Shown here: piece after piece, positions 52,181 to 61,858 of the stretch
How the letters are laid out: each line of letters begins with the position of its first letter
How positions within the stretch are numbered: the stretch's first letter is position 1
Assembly (NCBI RefSeq): GCF_017831975.1
Contig: NZ_JAFDSS010000001.1
Coordinates: 186,001 to 250,000, forward strand
Direction: 5' to 3'
Origin: Microbacterium terrae
GTDB taxonomy: Bacteria; Actinomycetota; Actinomycetes; Actinomycetales; Microbacteriaceae
Length of the DNA stretch: 64,000 nucleotides
Made by a program: the position numbers and the translations under genes
Notes under the pieces: model-generated
Databases searched by the model: none
What the model was told of the DNA's origin: nothing
The model's input: only the letters and a program-made list of their open reading frames with translations

Positions 52181-54280
52181 CTACTCCACGAGTTCGGGGA
52201 GGGCGGCCTTCAGCTCGGCCAGCCACACCGCGGGGTTGCCGTCGCTCGGCGCGCGCCAGTCGCCGCGGGGCGACAGCGACCCGGCGGGCAGCACCTTCGG
52301 GCCGTTCGGGATGGCCGAGCGCTTGAACTGCGCGAAGCCGAAGTAGCGCTTGAGGAACACCTGCAGCGACGTCGCGATCGTCGGCAGGTCGTAGCTGTAG
52401 CGATCCTCCGCCGGGAAGCCCGGCGGCCAGGCGCCGGCATCCGCATCCGCCCACGCGTGCGATGCGAGGAAGGCGATCTTCGAGGGGCGGAAGCCGTAGC
52501 GCAGCACGTGGAACAGCGTGAAGTCGTGCAGCGCATACGGCCCGATGCGGTCCTCGGTCGACTGGATCTTCCCGTCCTGCCCCGCCGGTACCAGTTCGGG
52601 CGAGATCTCGGTATCGAGCACCGACTGCAGCACGTCCTTGGCGGCATCCGTCAGATCGGTCGACCCGTCGCCGTCGTGCGCGATCACCCACCGGATCAGG
52701 TGCTGGATGAGCGTCTTCGGCACGCCGGTGTTCACGGCGTAGTGGCTCATGTGGTCGCCGACGCCGTACGTCGCCCACCCGAGGGCGAGCTCCGACAGGT
52801 CGGACGTGCCGATCACCATGCCGCCGTGATGGTTGGCCAGGCGGAAGAGGTAGTCGGTGCGCAGGCCCGCCTGCACGTTCTCGAACGTGATGTCGTGCAC
52901 CGGCTCGCCGTCGGCGAACGGATGCCCGAGCCGCTCGAGCATCTCGATGGCGAGGGGACGGATGTCGAGCGTCTCGATCGACGCGCCGATCGCCTCGGCG
53001 AGGGCGATCGCGTTCGACTTCGTGTGGTCGCTCGTGGCGAATCCGGGCATCGTGTAGGCCAGGATGTCGCTGCGCGGCCGGCCCATGCGGTCCATGGCCC
53101 GTGCCACGACGAGCAGCGCGTGCGTCGAGTCGAGGCCGCCGCTCACGCCGATCACGGGCTTGGGGTCGCCGATCGCCCGCATGCGCTGCACGAGACCCGA
53201 CACCTGGATGTTGAACGCCTCGTAGCAGTCCTGGGCGAGACGGGCGGGGTCGTCGGGGACGAACGGGAACCGGTCGAGCGGGCGGCGCAGCCCGATGTCG
53301 TCGGTAGGAGGGTCGAGCGGGAACTCGTACTCGACGAAGTCGTCGCGCGGGTTCTCGGTGGGGGTCAGCTCGGCTGCGCGATTGTCGTCGAACGTGCCCT
53401 GGCGGAGGCGATCCTGCCGGAGGCGGTCGAGGTCGACGTCGGCGACCGATCGCCGGGGGCCGTCGGGGAAGCGCTCCGTCTCGGCGAGCAGCATCCCACC
53501 CTCGTAGATCATCGTCTGGCCGTCCCACGACAGGTCGTTCGTCGACTCGCCCTGGCCGGCTGCAGCGTAGACGTACGCGGCGAGGCACCGCAGCGACTGC
53601 GACTGCGCGAGCGCCTTGCGGTCGTCGGCCCGCGCGACGGTGATGGGGCTGCCCGAGAGGTTGACGAGCACGGTAGCCCCGGCGAGGGCCGCGCGCGACG
53701 ACGGCGGGACGGGCACCCACATGTCTTCGCAGATCTCGACGTGGAGGGTGAGCCCCGGCACGTCGGTGGCGCGGAACAGCAGATTCGTGCCGAACATCGC
53801 CTCGACACCGCCCTCGCCGACCGCACCGCCCAGCGTCACGACGCCGTCGAAGTACGAGCCCGGGGCGTACCAGCGGCGCTCGTAGAACTCGCGGTAGGTC
53901 GGGAGGTAGGTCTTCGGGACGACGCCCATGATCTCGCCGCCGCGGATCACCACGGCGCAGTTGTAGAGGCGGTTGCGCACGCGCAGCGGGGCGCCGACCA
54001 CCAGCACGGGGCGAAGCTCCGCCGACGCCTGGGCGATGCGCAGGATCGCCTGCTCCGCGGCATCGAGCACCGCATCCTGCATCACGAGGTCGTCGATCGC
54101 ATAGCCGGTGAGGCACAGTTCGGGGAACACGGCGACCGCGACGCCCTCGTCGTGGCACTCTCGCGCCGTGGCGAGCACCGCGTCGGCGTTCGCGGACGGG
54201 TCGGCGATGCGCACCGGGATGGTGCAGGCGGCGATGCGCGCGTACCCGTGGCGGTACGCGCTCTCGAACGGCAGGCTCAT
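52181..54280 (-). CDS. nadE: glutamine-dependent NAD+ synthetase
   Basis: A 699-residue two-domain enzyme that makes NAD+ from deamido-NAD+, ATP and glutamine-derived ammonia. The N-terminal nitrilase-fold glutaminase has the Glu-Lys-Cys triad: Glu in FPELCLTGY, Lys in PKTYLPTYREFYE, Cys in HVEICEDMWVP. The C-terminal synthetase has the ATP-pyrophosphatase P-loop GVSGGLDSTHALLV. DLSELALGW and GVGDHMSHYAVN follow as expected. The length is normal for actinobacterial NadE. ATG 54280 is the family start. Confidence 0.96.
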   Translation of the reverse strand: MSLPFESAYRHGYARIAACTIPVRIADPSANADAVLATARECHDEGVAVAVFPELCLTGYAIDDLVMQDAVLDAAEQAILRIAQASAELRPVLVVGAPLRVRNRLYNCAVVIRGGEIMGVVPKTYLPTYREFYERRWYAPGSYFDGVVTLGGAVGEGGVEAMFGTNLLFRATDVPGLTLHVEICEDMWVPVPPSSRAALAGATVLVNLSGSPITVARADDRKALAQSQSLRCLAAYVYAAAGQGESTNDLSWDGQTMIYEGGMLLAETERFPDGPRRSVADVDLDRLRQDRLRQGTFDDNRAAELTPTENPRDDFVEYEFPLDPPTDDIGLRRPLDRFPFVPDDPARLAQDCYEAFNIQVSGLVQRMRAIGDPKPVIGVSGGLDSTHALLVVARAMDRMGRPRSDILAYTMPGFATSDHTKSNAIALAEAIGASIETLDIRPLAIEMLERLGHPFADGEPVHDITFENVQAGLRTDYLFRLANHHGGMVIGTSDLSELALGWATYGVGDHMSHYAVNTGVPKTLIQHLIRWVIAHDGDGSTDLTDAAKDVLQSVLDTEISPELVPAGQDGKIQSTEDRIGPYALHDFTLFHVLRYGFRPSKIAFLASHAWADADAGAWPPGFPAEDRYSYDLPTIATSLQVFLKRYFGFAQFKRSAIPNGPKVLPAGSLSPRGDWRAPSDGNPAVWLAELKAALPELVE

Positions 54281-54351
54281 GCGCCCAGTCTGGCAGGTGG
54301 GCCGCGTCGCTGTCGGGGGCCCCGGCTAGTGTCGTCGGGAGAAGGGGAGGC

Positions 54352-57300
54352 ATGCGGTACATCAGAGACGAAGGCCGGATCGTCTGGAGCGCCAGCGACC
54401 TGAAGGCGGCTGCCGAGTGCGAGTTCGCCTGGCTGCGGGCGATCGATGCGCGGCTGGATCGGGTCGCCGCGGTGGAGGAGCCGGAGGACCTCACCCTGAA
54501 GCGCGCCGGAACCCTCGGGTATGCGCACGAGAAGCGGGTGCTCGGGCAGTACGTCGCGCAGTTCGGCGACGGTGTGGTGCAGATCGCCGAGACCCGGTCG
54601 TCGGATGCCGCGGCACTCGCCGACGCGGTCGCGGCGAGTCGTGCGGCGCTCGAGTCCGACGCGAAGGTCGTCTACCAGGCCGCGTTCTCGACGCGCGATT
54701 TCGTCGGCTTCGCCGACTTCCTGGTGCGCGACGAGCACGACCGCTGGATCGTCCAGGACACCAAGCTCGCCCGTCGTGCGAAGGTGACCGCGCTCACGCA
54801 GCTGGCGGCATACGTCGATCAGCTCGACCGGCTCGGGGTTCCCCGCTCCGATCGTGTGGAGCTGCTGCTCGGCGACGGCTCCGTCAGCGTCCACCAGGTC
54901 GACGACCTCATGCCGCTGTTCGCCCTTCGACGAGAGCGCCTGCTCGCGCTCGTCGCCGATCGCCGCCTCGACCTCGGAGCCGCCGGCGCACCCATCGCGT
55001 GGGGCGATCCCCGGGGCGAGCTCGACGTGTTCGCATGCGGGCGCTGCGCCACCTGTGACGCGGAGGTGGTGTCGCAGCGCGACCTGCTTCTCGTCGCCGG
55101 CATGCGTCCGGTGCAGCGCCGTCGGCTGCGGTCGGCGGGCATCACGACGATCGACGAGCTGTCGGCGACCGCCGCCGGCCCCGCCGGCATGAATCCCGAC
55201 ACGTTCTCGATGCTGCGCACCCAGGCGCGCCTGCAGCTCGAAAGCCCGGCAGGCACCCCGTCGCTCTTCCCGGCGCCGAAGACCGTCCAGGCGAACGCGT
55301 CGGGGGCAGCCGCACCGACGGAGACGGTCGCGGCGGCGACGGCCGTCATCGAGCGGGTCGCTCCGGCGCAGCCGCTGTACCGCGTCGTCCACCCGAAAGC
55401 GCTGGCGGCGCTTCCGCGCCCCGACCACGGAGACCTGTTCTTCGATTTCGAAGGCGACCCGCTGCACTCCGAGCAGACCGCCGCCGGTCGCACCCAGTGG
55501 GGGATCGACTACCTGTTCGGCTGGGTCGACGACCGTGAGCAGTACAGCGCGCTGTGGGCTCACACGCTCGCCGACGAGAAGGTGGCCCTCGAGCGGTTCC
55601 TCGACATCGTGGATCTGCGTCGGCGGCAGCATCCGGGCATGCACATCTACCACTACGCCCCGTACGAGCCCACGCATCTGCTCGCGATGGCCGCGCGCTA
55701 CGGAGTGCGCGAGGCCGAGGTCGACCGGCTGCTGCGCGACGGGGTGTTCGTCGACCTCTACCCGATCGTGCGCCGTGCGCTCAAAGTCGGGTCGCGCTCG
55801 TACTCGATCAAGAAGCTCGAGCCGCTGTACATGGGCGCCGACGTGCGCACCAGCGACGTGCAGAAGGGCGACGACTCGATCGTGCGCTACGTCGAGGCAC
55901 GCGCCCTCGCCGCCGACGGTCACGTCGAAGACGGGCAGGCGATCCTCGACGATCTCGCCGACTACAACCGCTACGACTGCGTCTCGACCCGGCGTCTCCG
56001 CGACTGGCTCGTCGACCGCGCCCGCGAGGCCGATCTGCGTCCGTCGCCCAACCCCGAGCCCGACGAGGCCTCCGCCGATCCGTCGCCGCGCTCGCTGAGT
56101 CTCGGCGCCCTCGCCCTCGGGCACGCGCCCGACTCGGCGGAGGCCCAGGCGCTGCGACTCGGAGCCGCGGCGATCGACTACTACCCCCGCGAGGGCCGGT
56201 CCTTCTGGGCCACCCACTTCCTGCGGGTGCGCGAGCCGCTCTCGCTGTGGGAGGAGAACCGCGACGTCGTCGTCATCGACGCGACGCGCGTCCATGTGCG
56301 CGAGGACTGGCACGTCCCCGAGAGCGGGCGCGGCGGCATGCGCCGCCTCATCGAGGTGCGCGGCGAGCTCGCCCCCGGCACGCGGCTCTCGGAGGGGTCG
56401 AACCCGTTCGCGCTGTACGAGCTTCCGGCGCCCTACCCCTACGAGCCCGATCCCCGCTGGATCCACTCCTATCGGTCGGTCACCGTGATCGAGGTGCTCG
56501 ACGACGGTGCGGTGATCGAAGAGACTGCGGTCGACGGGTACACGTGGGCCGAGGCGCCGATCGCGCTCACTCCGGGCGCCCCGCCGCGCGCCGGCAACCA
56601 GCAGTCGGCCATCGACGCCTGGGCCGATTCGGTGATCCAGGCGACGCCCGCGCTGCCGGCTGACCCGGCCACCGACATCCTCCGGCGTCGTCCGCCGCGC
56701 ACCCGCAGCAGCGGGCTGCCGGTGTCGACCGGCGACGACGTCGAGGCGATCGTGCGTGCGGTGCGCGACCTCGATCGCAGCTACCTCGCGGTGCAGGGTC
56801 CTCCGGGGACGGGCAAGACATACGTCGGCTCCCACGTGATCGCCCGTCTCGTGAACGACCACGGGTACAAGGTGGGGGTCGTGGCGCAGTCGCACGCGGT
56901 CGTCGAGCAGATGCTCGATCGCATCGTGGCGGCGGGCGTCGCGCCGGTGCGCGTCGCGAAAGCCCTCAAGGCCGATGCGGATCCTGCGGGGGTCGCCTTC
57001 ACCGCGATCCCCAAGAACGGCATCGCCGCCTTCACCGCCGAACAGCCCGCCGGCCATGTCATCGGCGGCACGGCGTGGGACTTCAGCCACGAGGGGCGGG
57101 TGCCGCGGGGGAGTCTGGATCTTCTGGTGATCGACGAGGCAGGACAGTTCTCCCTCGCATCGACGATCGCGGTCTCGCTGGCCGCGCCGCGCCTCGTGCT
57201 GCTCGGCGATCCCCAGCAGCTGCCGCAGGTGAGCCAGGGCACCCATCCCGAGCCCGTCGACACGTCGGCGCTGGGATGGGTCATGGACGGCTCCGATGTC

Positions 57301-57951
57301 ATCCCCGACGGGTTCGGGTACTTCCTCGCGCAGACCCGGCGCATGCGACCCGAGGTGGCTGCACCCGTCTCGCGGCTCTCGTATCGCGGTGAGCTCGCCG
57401 CGCACCCGTCCACGGCGCTCCGCCGGCTCGACGGCATCGATCCGGGCGTCATCCCCGTCGCGGTCGCCCACAGCGGGAACGCGACGCATTCGCCCGAAGA
57501 GGCGCAGGTCGTCGCGGCCATCGTGCGAGATCTGCTCGGGCGCGCGTGGGTCGACGTGATCGGCGACGACGACGGCGAGGTGCGGGCTGCTCCGCCACGC
57601 CCGCTCGGTGCTGCCGACCTGATCGTGGTCACTCCCTACAACGCCCAGCAGGTCGCTGTCGAAGAAGCGCTGGCCGCCGCCGGGCTGCCCGAGGTGCGCG
57701 TCGGCACGGTCGATCGCTTCCAGGGACAGGAGGCCGCGGTCGCGATCGTCTCGCTCGCGGCGTCGTCGGGCCGGGATGCGCCGCGCGGCCTCGAGTTCCT
57801 GCTGCTGCGCAACCGCCTCAACGTCGCGGTGTCGCGGGCGATGCACACCGCGTACCTCGTCCACTCGCCCGCGCTCCTCGACGATCTGCCGCACACGCCC
57901 GAGGGCGTCGCCCGCCTGAGCGCGTTCGCCCGCCTCGTCGGACGGGCGTGA
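54352..57951 (+). CDS. TM0106-type RecB-like nuclease fused to an SF1 helicase
   Basis: A 1199-residue protein. The N-terminal ~400 residues include a RecB-like nuclease part (SASDLKAAAECEFAWLR, with YQAAFSTRDFVGFADFLV and KLARRAK) and a Cys cluster FACGRCATCDAEV. A central RNase-H-like 3'-5' part (DLFFDFEGDPLHSEQT, HYAPYEPTHLL, DYNRYDCVSTRRL) follows. The C-terminal ~430 residues are an SF1 helicase: Walker A GPPGTGKTY (Lys822), Walker B LLVIDEAGQFS, GDPQQLPQVS, RFQGQEAAVAIVSL and NRLNVAVSRA. It probably acts in DNA repair or nucleic-acid processing; the biological role is not established for this family. Confidence 0.9.
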   Translation: MRYIRDEGRIVWSASDLKAAAECEFAWLRAIDARLDRVAAVEEPEDLTLKRAGTLGYAHEKRVLGQYVAQFGDGVVQIAETRSSDAAALADAVAASRAALESDAKVVYQAAFSTRDFVGFADFLVRDEHDRWIVQDTKLARRAKVTALTQLAAYVDQLDRLGVPRSDRVELLLGDGSVSVHQVDDLMPLFALRRERLLALVADRRLDLGAAGAPIAWGDPRGELDVFACGRCATCDAEVVSQRDLLLVAGMRPVQRRRLRSAGITTIDELSATAAGPAGMNPDTFSMLRTQARLQLESPAGTPSLFPAPKTVQANASGAAAPTETVAAATAVIERVAPAQPLYRVVHPKALAALPRPDHGDLFFDFEGDPLHSEQTAAGRTQWGIDYLFGWVDDREQYSALWAHTLADEKVALERFLDIVDLRRRQHPGMHIYHYAPYEPTHLLAMAARYGVREAEVDRLLRDGVFVDLYPIVRRALKVGSRSYSIKKLEPLYMGADVRTSDVQKGDDSIVRYVEARALAADGHVEDGQAILDDLADYNRYDCVSTRRLRDWLVDRAREADLRPSPNPEPDEASADPSPRSLSLGALALGHAPDSAEAQALRLGAAAIDYYPREGRSFWATHFLRVREPLSLWEENRDVVVIDATRVHVREDWHVPESGRGGMRRLIEVRGELAPGTRLSEGSNPFALYELPAPYPYEPDPRWIHSYRSVTVIEVLDDGAVIEETAVDGYTWAEAPIALTPGAPPRAGNQQSAIDAWADSVIQATPALPADPATDILRRRPPRTRSSGLPVSTGDDVEAIVRAVRDLDRSYLAVQGPPGTGKTYVGSHVIARLVNDHGYKVGVVAQSHAVVEQMLDRIVAAGVAPVRVAKALKADADPAGVAFTAIPKNGIAAFTAEQPAGHVIGGTAWDFSHEGRVPRGSLDLLVIDEAGQFSLASTIAVSLAAPRLVLLGDPQQLPQVSQGTHPEPVDTSALGWVMDGSDVIPDGFGYFLAQTRRMRPEVAAPVSRLSYRGELAAHPSTALRRLDGIDPGVIPVAVAHSGNATHSPEEAQVVAAIVRDLLGRAWVDVIGDDDGEVRAAPPRPLGAADLIVVTPYNAQQVAVEEALAAAGLPEVRVGTVDRFQGQEAAVAIVSLAASSGRDAPRGLEFLLLRNRLNVAVSRAMHTAYLVHSPALLDDLPHTPEGVARLSAFARLVGRA

Positions 57952-58040
57952 GCGGCGCGTAGACTCGGCGCACTGCGCCGCGCGACCGCGCGATCGCGCC
58001 CGGCGGCAGTCCGCCGAGCACCCCGACGCCAGGAGGGCCC

Positions 58041-58361
58041 ATGGCCGACGACGCACCACGCCAGTTCGAGATCGACCTGCCGCAGGAACTCATCGGCGGT
58101 GCCTACGCGGACTTCGCGAACGTGTGGCACACACCCACGGTGTTCGTGATGGACTTCCTGACGCTGGCCCAGCCGCCGAGCGAGAGCGTCGATCCCGAGA
58201 CGGGGGAGCGCAAGACCCTGGTGCCGGCGCGCGTCGTGAGCCGCATCCGCATCCCACCCGAGCAGGTGTTCGAGCTCGCCAAGGCGCTCACCCAGCAGCT
58301 CGAGTTCTGGGAGCAGGAGACCGGGCGCAAGGGGCCTTCCGAGCCGCTGCTCGGCGACTGA
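58041..58361 (+). CDS. DUF3467 protein
   Basis: A 106-residue protein of the DUF3467 family, usually 90-120 aa: FEIDLPQELIGGAYADFANVWHTPTVFVMDFL, then VSRIRIPPEQVFELAKALTQQLEFWEQETG. Small alpha/beta fold, no signal or membrane segment, function unknown. It follows the RecB/helicase gene by 89 bp on the same strand and ends at a clear intrinsic terminator. Confidence 0.88.
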   Translation: MADDAPRQFEIDLPQELIGGAYADFANVWHTPTVFVMDFLTLAQPPSESVDPETGERKTLVPARVVSRIRIPPEQVFELAKALTQQLEFWEQETGRKGPSEPLLGD

Positions 58362-58383
58362 AGCGCCGGGCGGCGGCGCTTTT
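58362..58383 (+). terminator. intrinsic terminator with T-tract
   Basis: AGCGCC-N7-GGCGCT followed by TTT (TTTT including the last stem base), starting at the DUF3467 stop. It is the most classical intrinsic terminator in the window. Confidence 0.8.
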
Positions 58384-58438
58384 CCGGCGGACCGGGCATG
58401 CTCGCCTCCCGCCGCGCACGGGTATCACGCATCCTCCA

Positions 58439-58458
58439 TACCCCTCTGACACGGGGTA
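58439..58458. promoter_or_regulatory. short inverted repeat before the membrane-protein gene
   Basis: TACCCC-N8-GGGGTA, 12 bp before the ATG and just upstream of the AAGGAG ribosome site. It could be an operator or a small mRNA hairpin. Confidence 0.35.
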
Positions 58459-58470
58459 AGGAGTGCGCAC

Positions 58471-59016
58471 ATGTCCGCTATCAGCACAGCCCTCGGCCCC
58501 TCGTCGGTCGACACCGGAAGCGCCGCGCGTCGCCCGCACGGCGTGATGTTCTGGATCGCCCGCTATCTGCCGGCCGAGATCGTCGGCACCGCGGCGATGG
58601 TCGTAGGCGGGCTCCTCGCCGGCATGGCGACCGACAGTCCCGCGCTCATCGCCGCAGCCGCCCTCCTCGGCGAGATCGTCGGCTTCTACGCCGTACTGGC
58701 GATCACCGTCTACGCCGAGCAGATGCAGACCGGCGAACGGCGCCGGGGAGCCCTGGCTCGCACCGGCATGCTCCTCGTCGCAGAGTTCGGCGCCGCCGAA
58801 CTCCTCGACACCCTGCTCATCAGGCCCGCCGCGCTCATCGCCGGAGTCTGGCTGCTGCCCGACCCGCTCTGGGGCCTCCTCGCAGGCAAGCTCGTCGCCG
58901 ACGTCATCTTCTACGCGATCGCGGCCGGGGCGTTCACCGTCACCGACCGCACGGGTCTGCGGCGGCGGCGCGTCGCCCGGGCGGAGCACCCCGCCCCGGA
59001 GCAGGTGACCTCGTGA
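58471..59016 (+). CDS. integral membrane protein coupled to a decarboxylase
   Basis: A 181-residue protein with four to five hydrophobic helices (from about residues 30-150): LPAEIVGTAAMVVGGLLAG, LIAAAALLGEIVGFYAVLAITVY, LLLVAEFGAAELLDTLLI-type, and WGLLAGKLVADVIFYAIAAG. The end is Arg-rich and cytoplasmic. An AAGGAG site precedes the ATG. The stop overlaps the GTG start of the decarboxylase gene (GTGA, 59013-59016), implying joint function. It may be a small transporter or membrane anchor for a polyamine pathway, but the family is not recognised. Confidence 0.8.
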   Translation: MSAISTALGPSSVDTGSAARRPHGVMFWIARYLPAEIVGTAAMVVGGLLAGMATDSPALIAAAALLGEIVGFYAVLAITVYAEQMQTGERRRGALARTGMLLVAEFGAAELLDTLLIRPAALIAGVWLLPDPLWGLLAGKLVADVIFYAIAAGAFTVTDRTGLRRRRVARAEHPAPEQVTS

Positions 59017-60563
59017 GCGCGCCCGAGCTGGTCGCACCCGATCGGGTCGCGACCGAGGACGTCGAGACGGATGCCGTCGCGCCGGTGAACGTCAAGACGG
59101 CCGCGGTCGAACCGGCGAGAGCGGCGACCGAGCCGGTCGTGACGGCGCCGATCACCACGGCGTCGATCACCACCGCGACCGTCGTGCCGGTCAGTGCATC
59201 GACCGCGTCCTCCGTGGCCGACCGCGTCGTCGCGCGTCCGGTCGTGGCCGATCGCGCCTCGCTCGACAGGCGCCGCCGCGGCGAAGCGTCCGCTCTGCTG
59301 GCGACGGATGCCGCACGCGCGGCACTCGCGGAGTTCGGCACACCCGTGCTGCTGCTCGAGCCCGCGCGGGTGCAGCGCCAGTACCGCCGCCTCCGCACGG
59401 CCCTGCCGTTCGTGCGATTCCACTACGCCGTCAAGGCGAACCCGCACCACGCGGTGATCGCGGCACTCGCCAGCGAGGGCTGCGGCTTCGACGTGGCGAC
59501 GGGGGAGGAGATCGCGCTCCTCGAGCGCCACGGTGTCGACCCCGCCCGCGTCATCCACACGCATCCGATCAAGAAACAGCCCGAGATCGCCGCAGCCGTC
59601 GCCGCGGGCGTGCGCACCTTCGTCGTCGACAACGAGGCGGAGCTCGCGAAGTTCGTCGGTGCCGACGCGGGCGTGCGGGTGCTCATCCGTCTGGCCTACC
59701 GGAGTCCGCGAGCCAAGAGCGACCTCTCGACCAAGTTCGGCGTCGGGCCGTTCGAGGCGGCGCACCTCGTGGAGCGCGCGCTCGCACTGGGCGTGCACGT
59801 CGCCGGCTTCAGCTTCCACGTCGGCAGCCAGCTCGACGATCCGCAGCGCTTCGCGGATGCCGCAGACGAGACGCTCGCGCTCATGGCGCAGTTCGAGAGC
59901 CGATTCGGCGTGCGGTTCGCGGTGCTCGACATCGGCGGCGGCTTCCCCGTGTCGTACGACAGCGGCGTCGTCCCGCTCGAGGAGATCGCCGCGCGCCTGC
60001 GCGCCGTGCTCGAACCCGTCGCGGCACGCTACGACATCATCGCCGAGCCGGGCCGCATCCTCGTCGCCGAGTCGATGACCCTCGTCACGAGCGTCGTCGG
60101 CGTCGCCGAGCGCGACGACGGGCGCTGGTACCACGTGGACGACGGGGTGTACGGGGCGTACTCGAACGTGCTCACCGAAGACGTGCATCCGCTCGTCTTC
60201 GCCGAACGCGACCTGCGCGGCGACGCGGACGACCACCGGTGGGCGACGGTCGCGGGTCCGACGTGCGATTCGTCCGACGTGATCGCGCGCGAGACGCTGC
60301 TGCCCGACCTGCACGTGGGCGACCTGGTCGTGAGCCCGGTGATGGGCGCGTACACGACGGTGACGGCGACGCGCTTCAACGGCAGGCCGCTCACCCCGGT
60401 CGCGGTGATGCCGTGCGCCGGACTGCATGCCGTCGGGGGCGCCGGCAGCGGCGCCAGTGTCGGCGGAGCGGATGCCGCACCGATCGCATCGTCTGCGACC
60501 CCGAGAAGTCCGATCGCCCGGGTAGCCACGGCGCCCGAAGCCCCGGCGGCGCTCATCGTGTGA
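59013..60563 (+). CDS. ornithine/lysine-decarboxylase-like PLP enzyme with low-complexity N-terminus
   Basis: A 516-residue fold-III PLP decarboxylase (Orn/DAP/Arg group 2). Lys141 in HYAVKANPHH binds PLP. DIGGGFPVSYD and EPGRILVAESM follow, and GPTCDSSD with Cys418 matches the catalytic Cys of eukaryotic-type ornithine decarboxylases. The core starts near residue 90; the first ~80 residues are a Val/Ala/Thr/Glu-rich run (VATEDVETDAVAPV...) with no known fold. It would release CO2 from ornithine or lysine to give putrescine or cadaverine. GTG 59013 overlaps the membrane-protein stop; an internal start near residue 88 (59280) is not excluded. Confidence 0.85.
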   Translation: MSAPELVAPDRVATEDVETDAVAPVNVKTAAVEPARAATEPVVTAPITTASITTATVVPVSASTASSVADRVVARPVVADRASLDRRRRGEASALLATDAARAALAEFGTPVLLLEPARVQRQYRRLRTALPFVRFHYAVKANPHHAVIAALASEGCGFDVATGEEIALLERHGVDPARVIHTHPIKKQPEIAAAVAAGVRTFVVDNEAELAKFVGADAGVRVLIRLAYRSPRAKSDLSTKFGVGPFEAAHLVERALALGVHVAGFSFHVGSQLDDPQRFADAADETLALMAQFESRFGVRFAVLDIGGGFPVSYDSGVVPLEEIAARLRAVLEPVAARYDIIAEPGRILVAESMTLVTSVVGVAERDDGRWYHVDDGVYGAYSNVLTEDVHPLVFAERDLRGDADDHRWATVAGPTCDSSDVIARETLLPDLHVGDLVVSPVMGAYTTVTATRFNGRPLTPVAVMPCAGLHAVGGAGSGASVGGADAAPIASSATPRSPIARVATAPEAPAALIV

Positions 60564-60602
60564 GCGCGCCGGTGCGGCGGTGTCGCGCGACCGATCCCGC
60601 GG

Positions 60603-61235
60603 TCAGACGGTGCCGTAGAGACGGTCTCCGGCGTCGCCGAGCCCGGGCACGATGTAGCCCTTCTCGTTGAGGCGCTCGTCCATCGCGCCGAGCACGAGGG
60701 TGACGTCGCGGCCGGCGACCTGCTTCTCGATCGCGGCGACGCCCTCGGGGGCGCCGAGGATGCAGATCGCCGTGACGTCCTGCGCGCCGCGCCGGAAGAG
60801 GAACTCGATGGCCGCGCCGAGCGAGCCGCCGGTGGCGAGCATCGGGTCGAGCACGAAGCACTGCCGGTCGCTGAGGTCGTCGGGCAGCCGCTCCGCGTAG
60901 GTCGTCGGCTCGAGCGTCTCCTCGTTGCGGGCCATGCCCAGGAAGCCGACTTCGGCCGTGGGGAGGAGCTTCACCATCCCCTCGAGCATGCCGAGTCCGG
61001 CACGGAGGATCGGCACCACGAGCGGCCGCGGTTCGCTGATCTTGACGCCGGTGGTGGTCGTCACGGGGGTCTGGATCTCGATGGGGCTGACCCGCACGTT
61101 GCGGGTCGCCTCGTATGCGAGGAGCGTGACGAGCTCTTCGGTCAACTGGCGGAAGACCGGCGAGGGGGTGGCCTCGTCGCGCAGAACCGTGAGCTTGTGG
61201 GTGATGAGCGGGTGGTCCGCGACGTGCAGGCGCAT
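60603..61235 (-). CDS. upp: uracil phosphoribosyltransferase
   Basis: A 210-residue salvage enzyme converting uracil and PRPP to UMP. Diagnostic segments: [20 protein letters not shown] at the start, [26 protein letters not shown], the PRPP loop [14 protein letters not shown], and the end [16 protein letters not shown]. Length and motifs are standard. ATG 61235 is the family start. It is divergent from tadA. Confidence 0.97.
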   Translation of the reverse strand: MRLHVADHPLITHKLTVLRDEATPSPVFRQLTEELVTLLAYEATRNVRVSPIEIQTPVTTTTGVKISEPRPLVVPILRAGLGMLEGMVKLLPTAEVGFLGMARNEETLEPTTYAERLPDDLSDRQCFVLDPMLATGGSLGAAIEFLFRRGAQDVTAICILGAPEGVAAIEKQVAGRDVTLVLGAMDERLNEKGYIVPGLGDAGDRLYGTV

Positions 61236-61310
61236 GTGCCCAGGGTAGTCGGTGGCGGTGTACCGGCACAGCGCGCGCCATAGGCTGTGTGCAGTCCGAG
61301 GGGAGCCGCG

Positions 61311-61766
61311 ATGAACGCCACCGATCACGCCGCCATGCGGCGGGCGCTGTCGCTCGCGGTCGATGCCGGGCGGGCGGGGGACGTGCCCGTCGGCGCCGTC
61401 GTGACCGATGCCTCGGGCGTGGTCATCGGCGAGGGGCGCAACCTCCGCGAGGTCACCCACGATCCGACCGCGCACGCCGAGGTGGTGGCGCTTCGGCAGG
61501 CCGCGGAGTCGATCGGCTCGTGGAATCTGCAGGGATGCACGCTCGTGGTCACCCTTGAGCCGTGCGTCATGTGCGCCGGCGCGGTGCTGCAGTCGCGCGT
61601 GTCGCGCCTGGTGTTCGGTGCCTGGGACGACAAGGCCGGCGCCGCGGGCTCGGTGTACGACGTGGTGCGCGACCGGCGGCTGCCGTATCGCGCCGAAGTC
61701 GTGGCCGGGGTGTGCGAAGACGAGGCGGCCGCCCTGCTGCGCGAGTTCTTCGACGACCGGCGCTGA
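61311..61766 (+). CDS. tadA: tRNA adenosine(34) deaminase TadA
   Basis: A 151-residue zinc deaminase that forms inosine at the wobble position of tRNA-Arg(ACG). The motif HAEVVAL contains His55 (zinc) and Glu57 (proton shuttle); PCVMCAGA has Cys85 and Cys88 (zinc). [29 protein letters not shown] matches TadA specificity. Usual length. ATG 61311 is used because the family N-terminus begins there. It is close to upp, as in many actinobacteria. Confidence 0.96.
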   Translation: MNATDHAAMRRALSLAVDAGRAGDVPVGAVVTDASGVVIGEGRNLREVTHDPTAHAEVVALRQAAESIGSWNLQGCTLVVTLEPCVMCAGAVLQSRVSRLVFGAWDDKAGAAGSVYDVVRDRRLPYRAEVVAGVCEDEAAALLREFFDDRR

Positions 61767-61858
61767 TCGGGCCGCGCTCGACGAGCCGGACCCGGGGGAT
61801 CGCGCCCGCGGCATCCGGGGGTCTGCCCCCTGCCTCGCCCACGTCCGCCGGGAATACC

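Noticed and set aside
54277..58059. A 1260-codon open frame antisense to the RecB/helicase gene
   Set aside because: The sense frame has complete helicase and nuclease motifs. The antisense product is Arg/Asp/His-rich without motifs, the usual mirror of G/C-ending codons in high-GC DNA. The same applies to long antisense frames over sbcC (39289-42168), the S9 peptidase (30094-32274), the MFS/oxidase genes (within 9131-11824) and the kinase (47705-49522).
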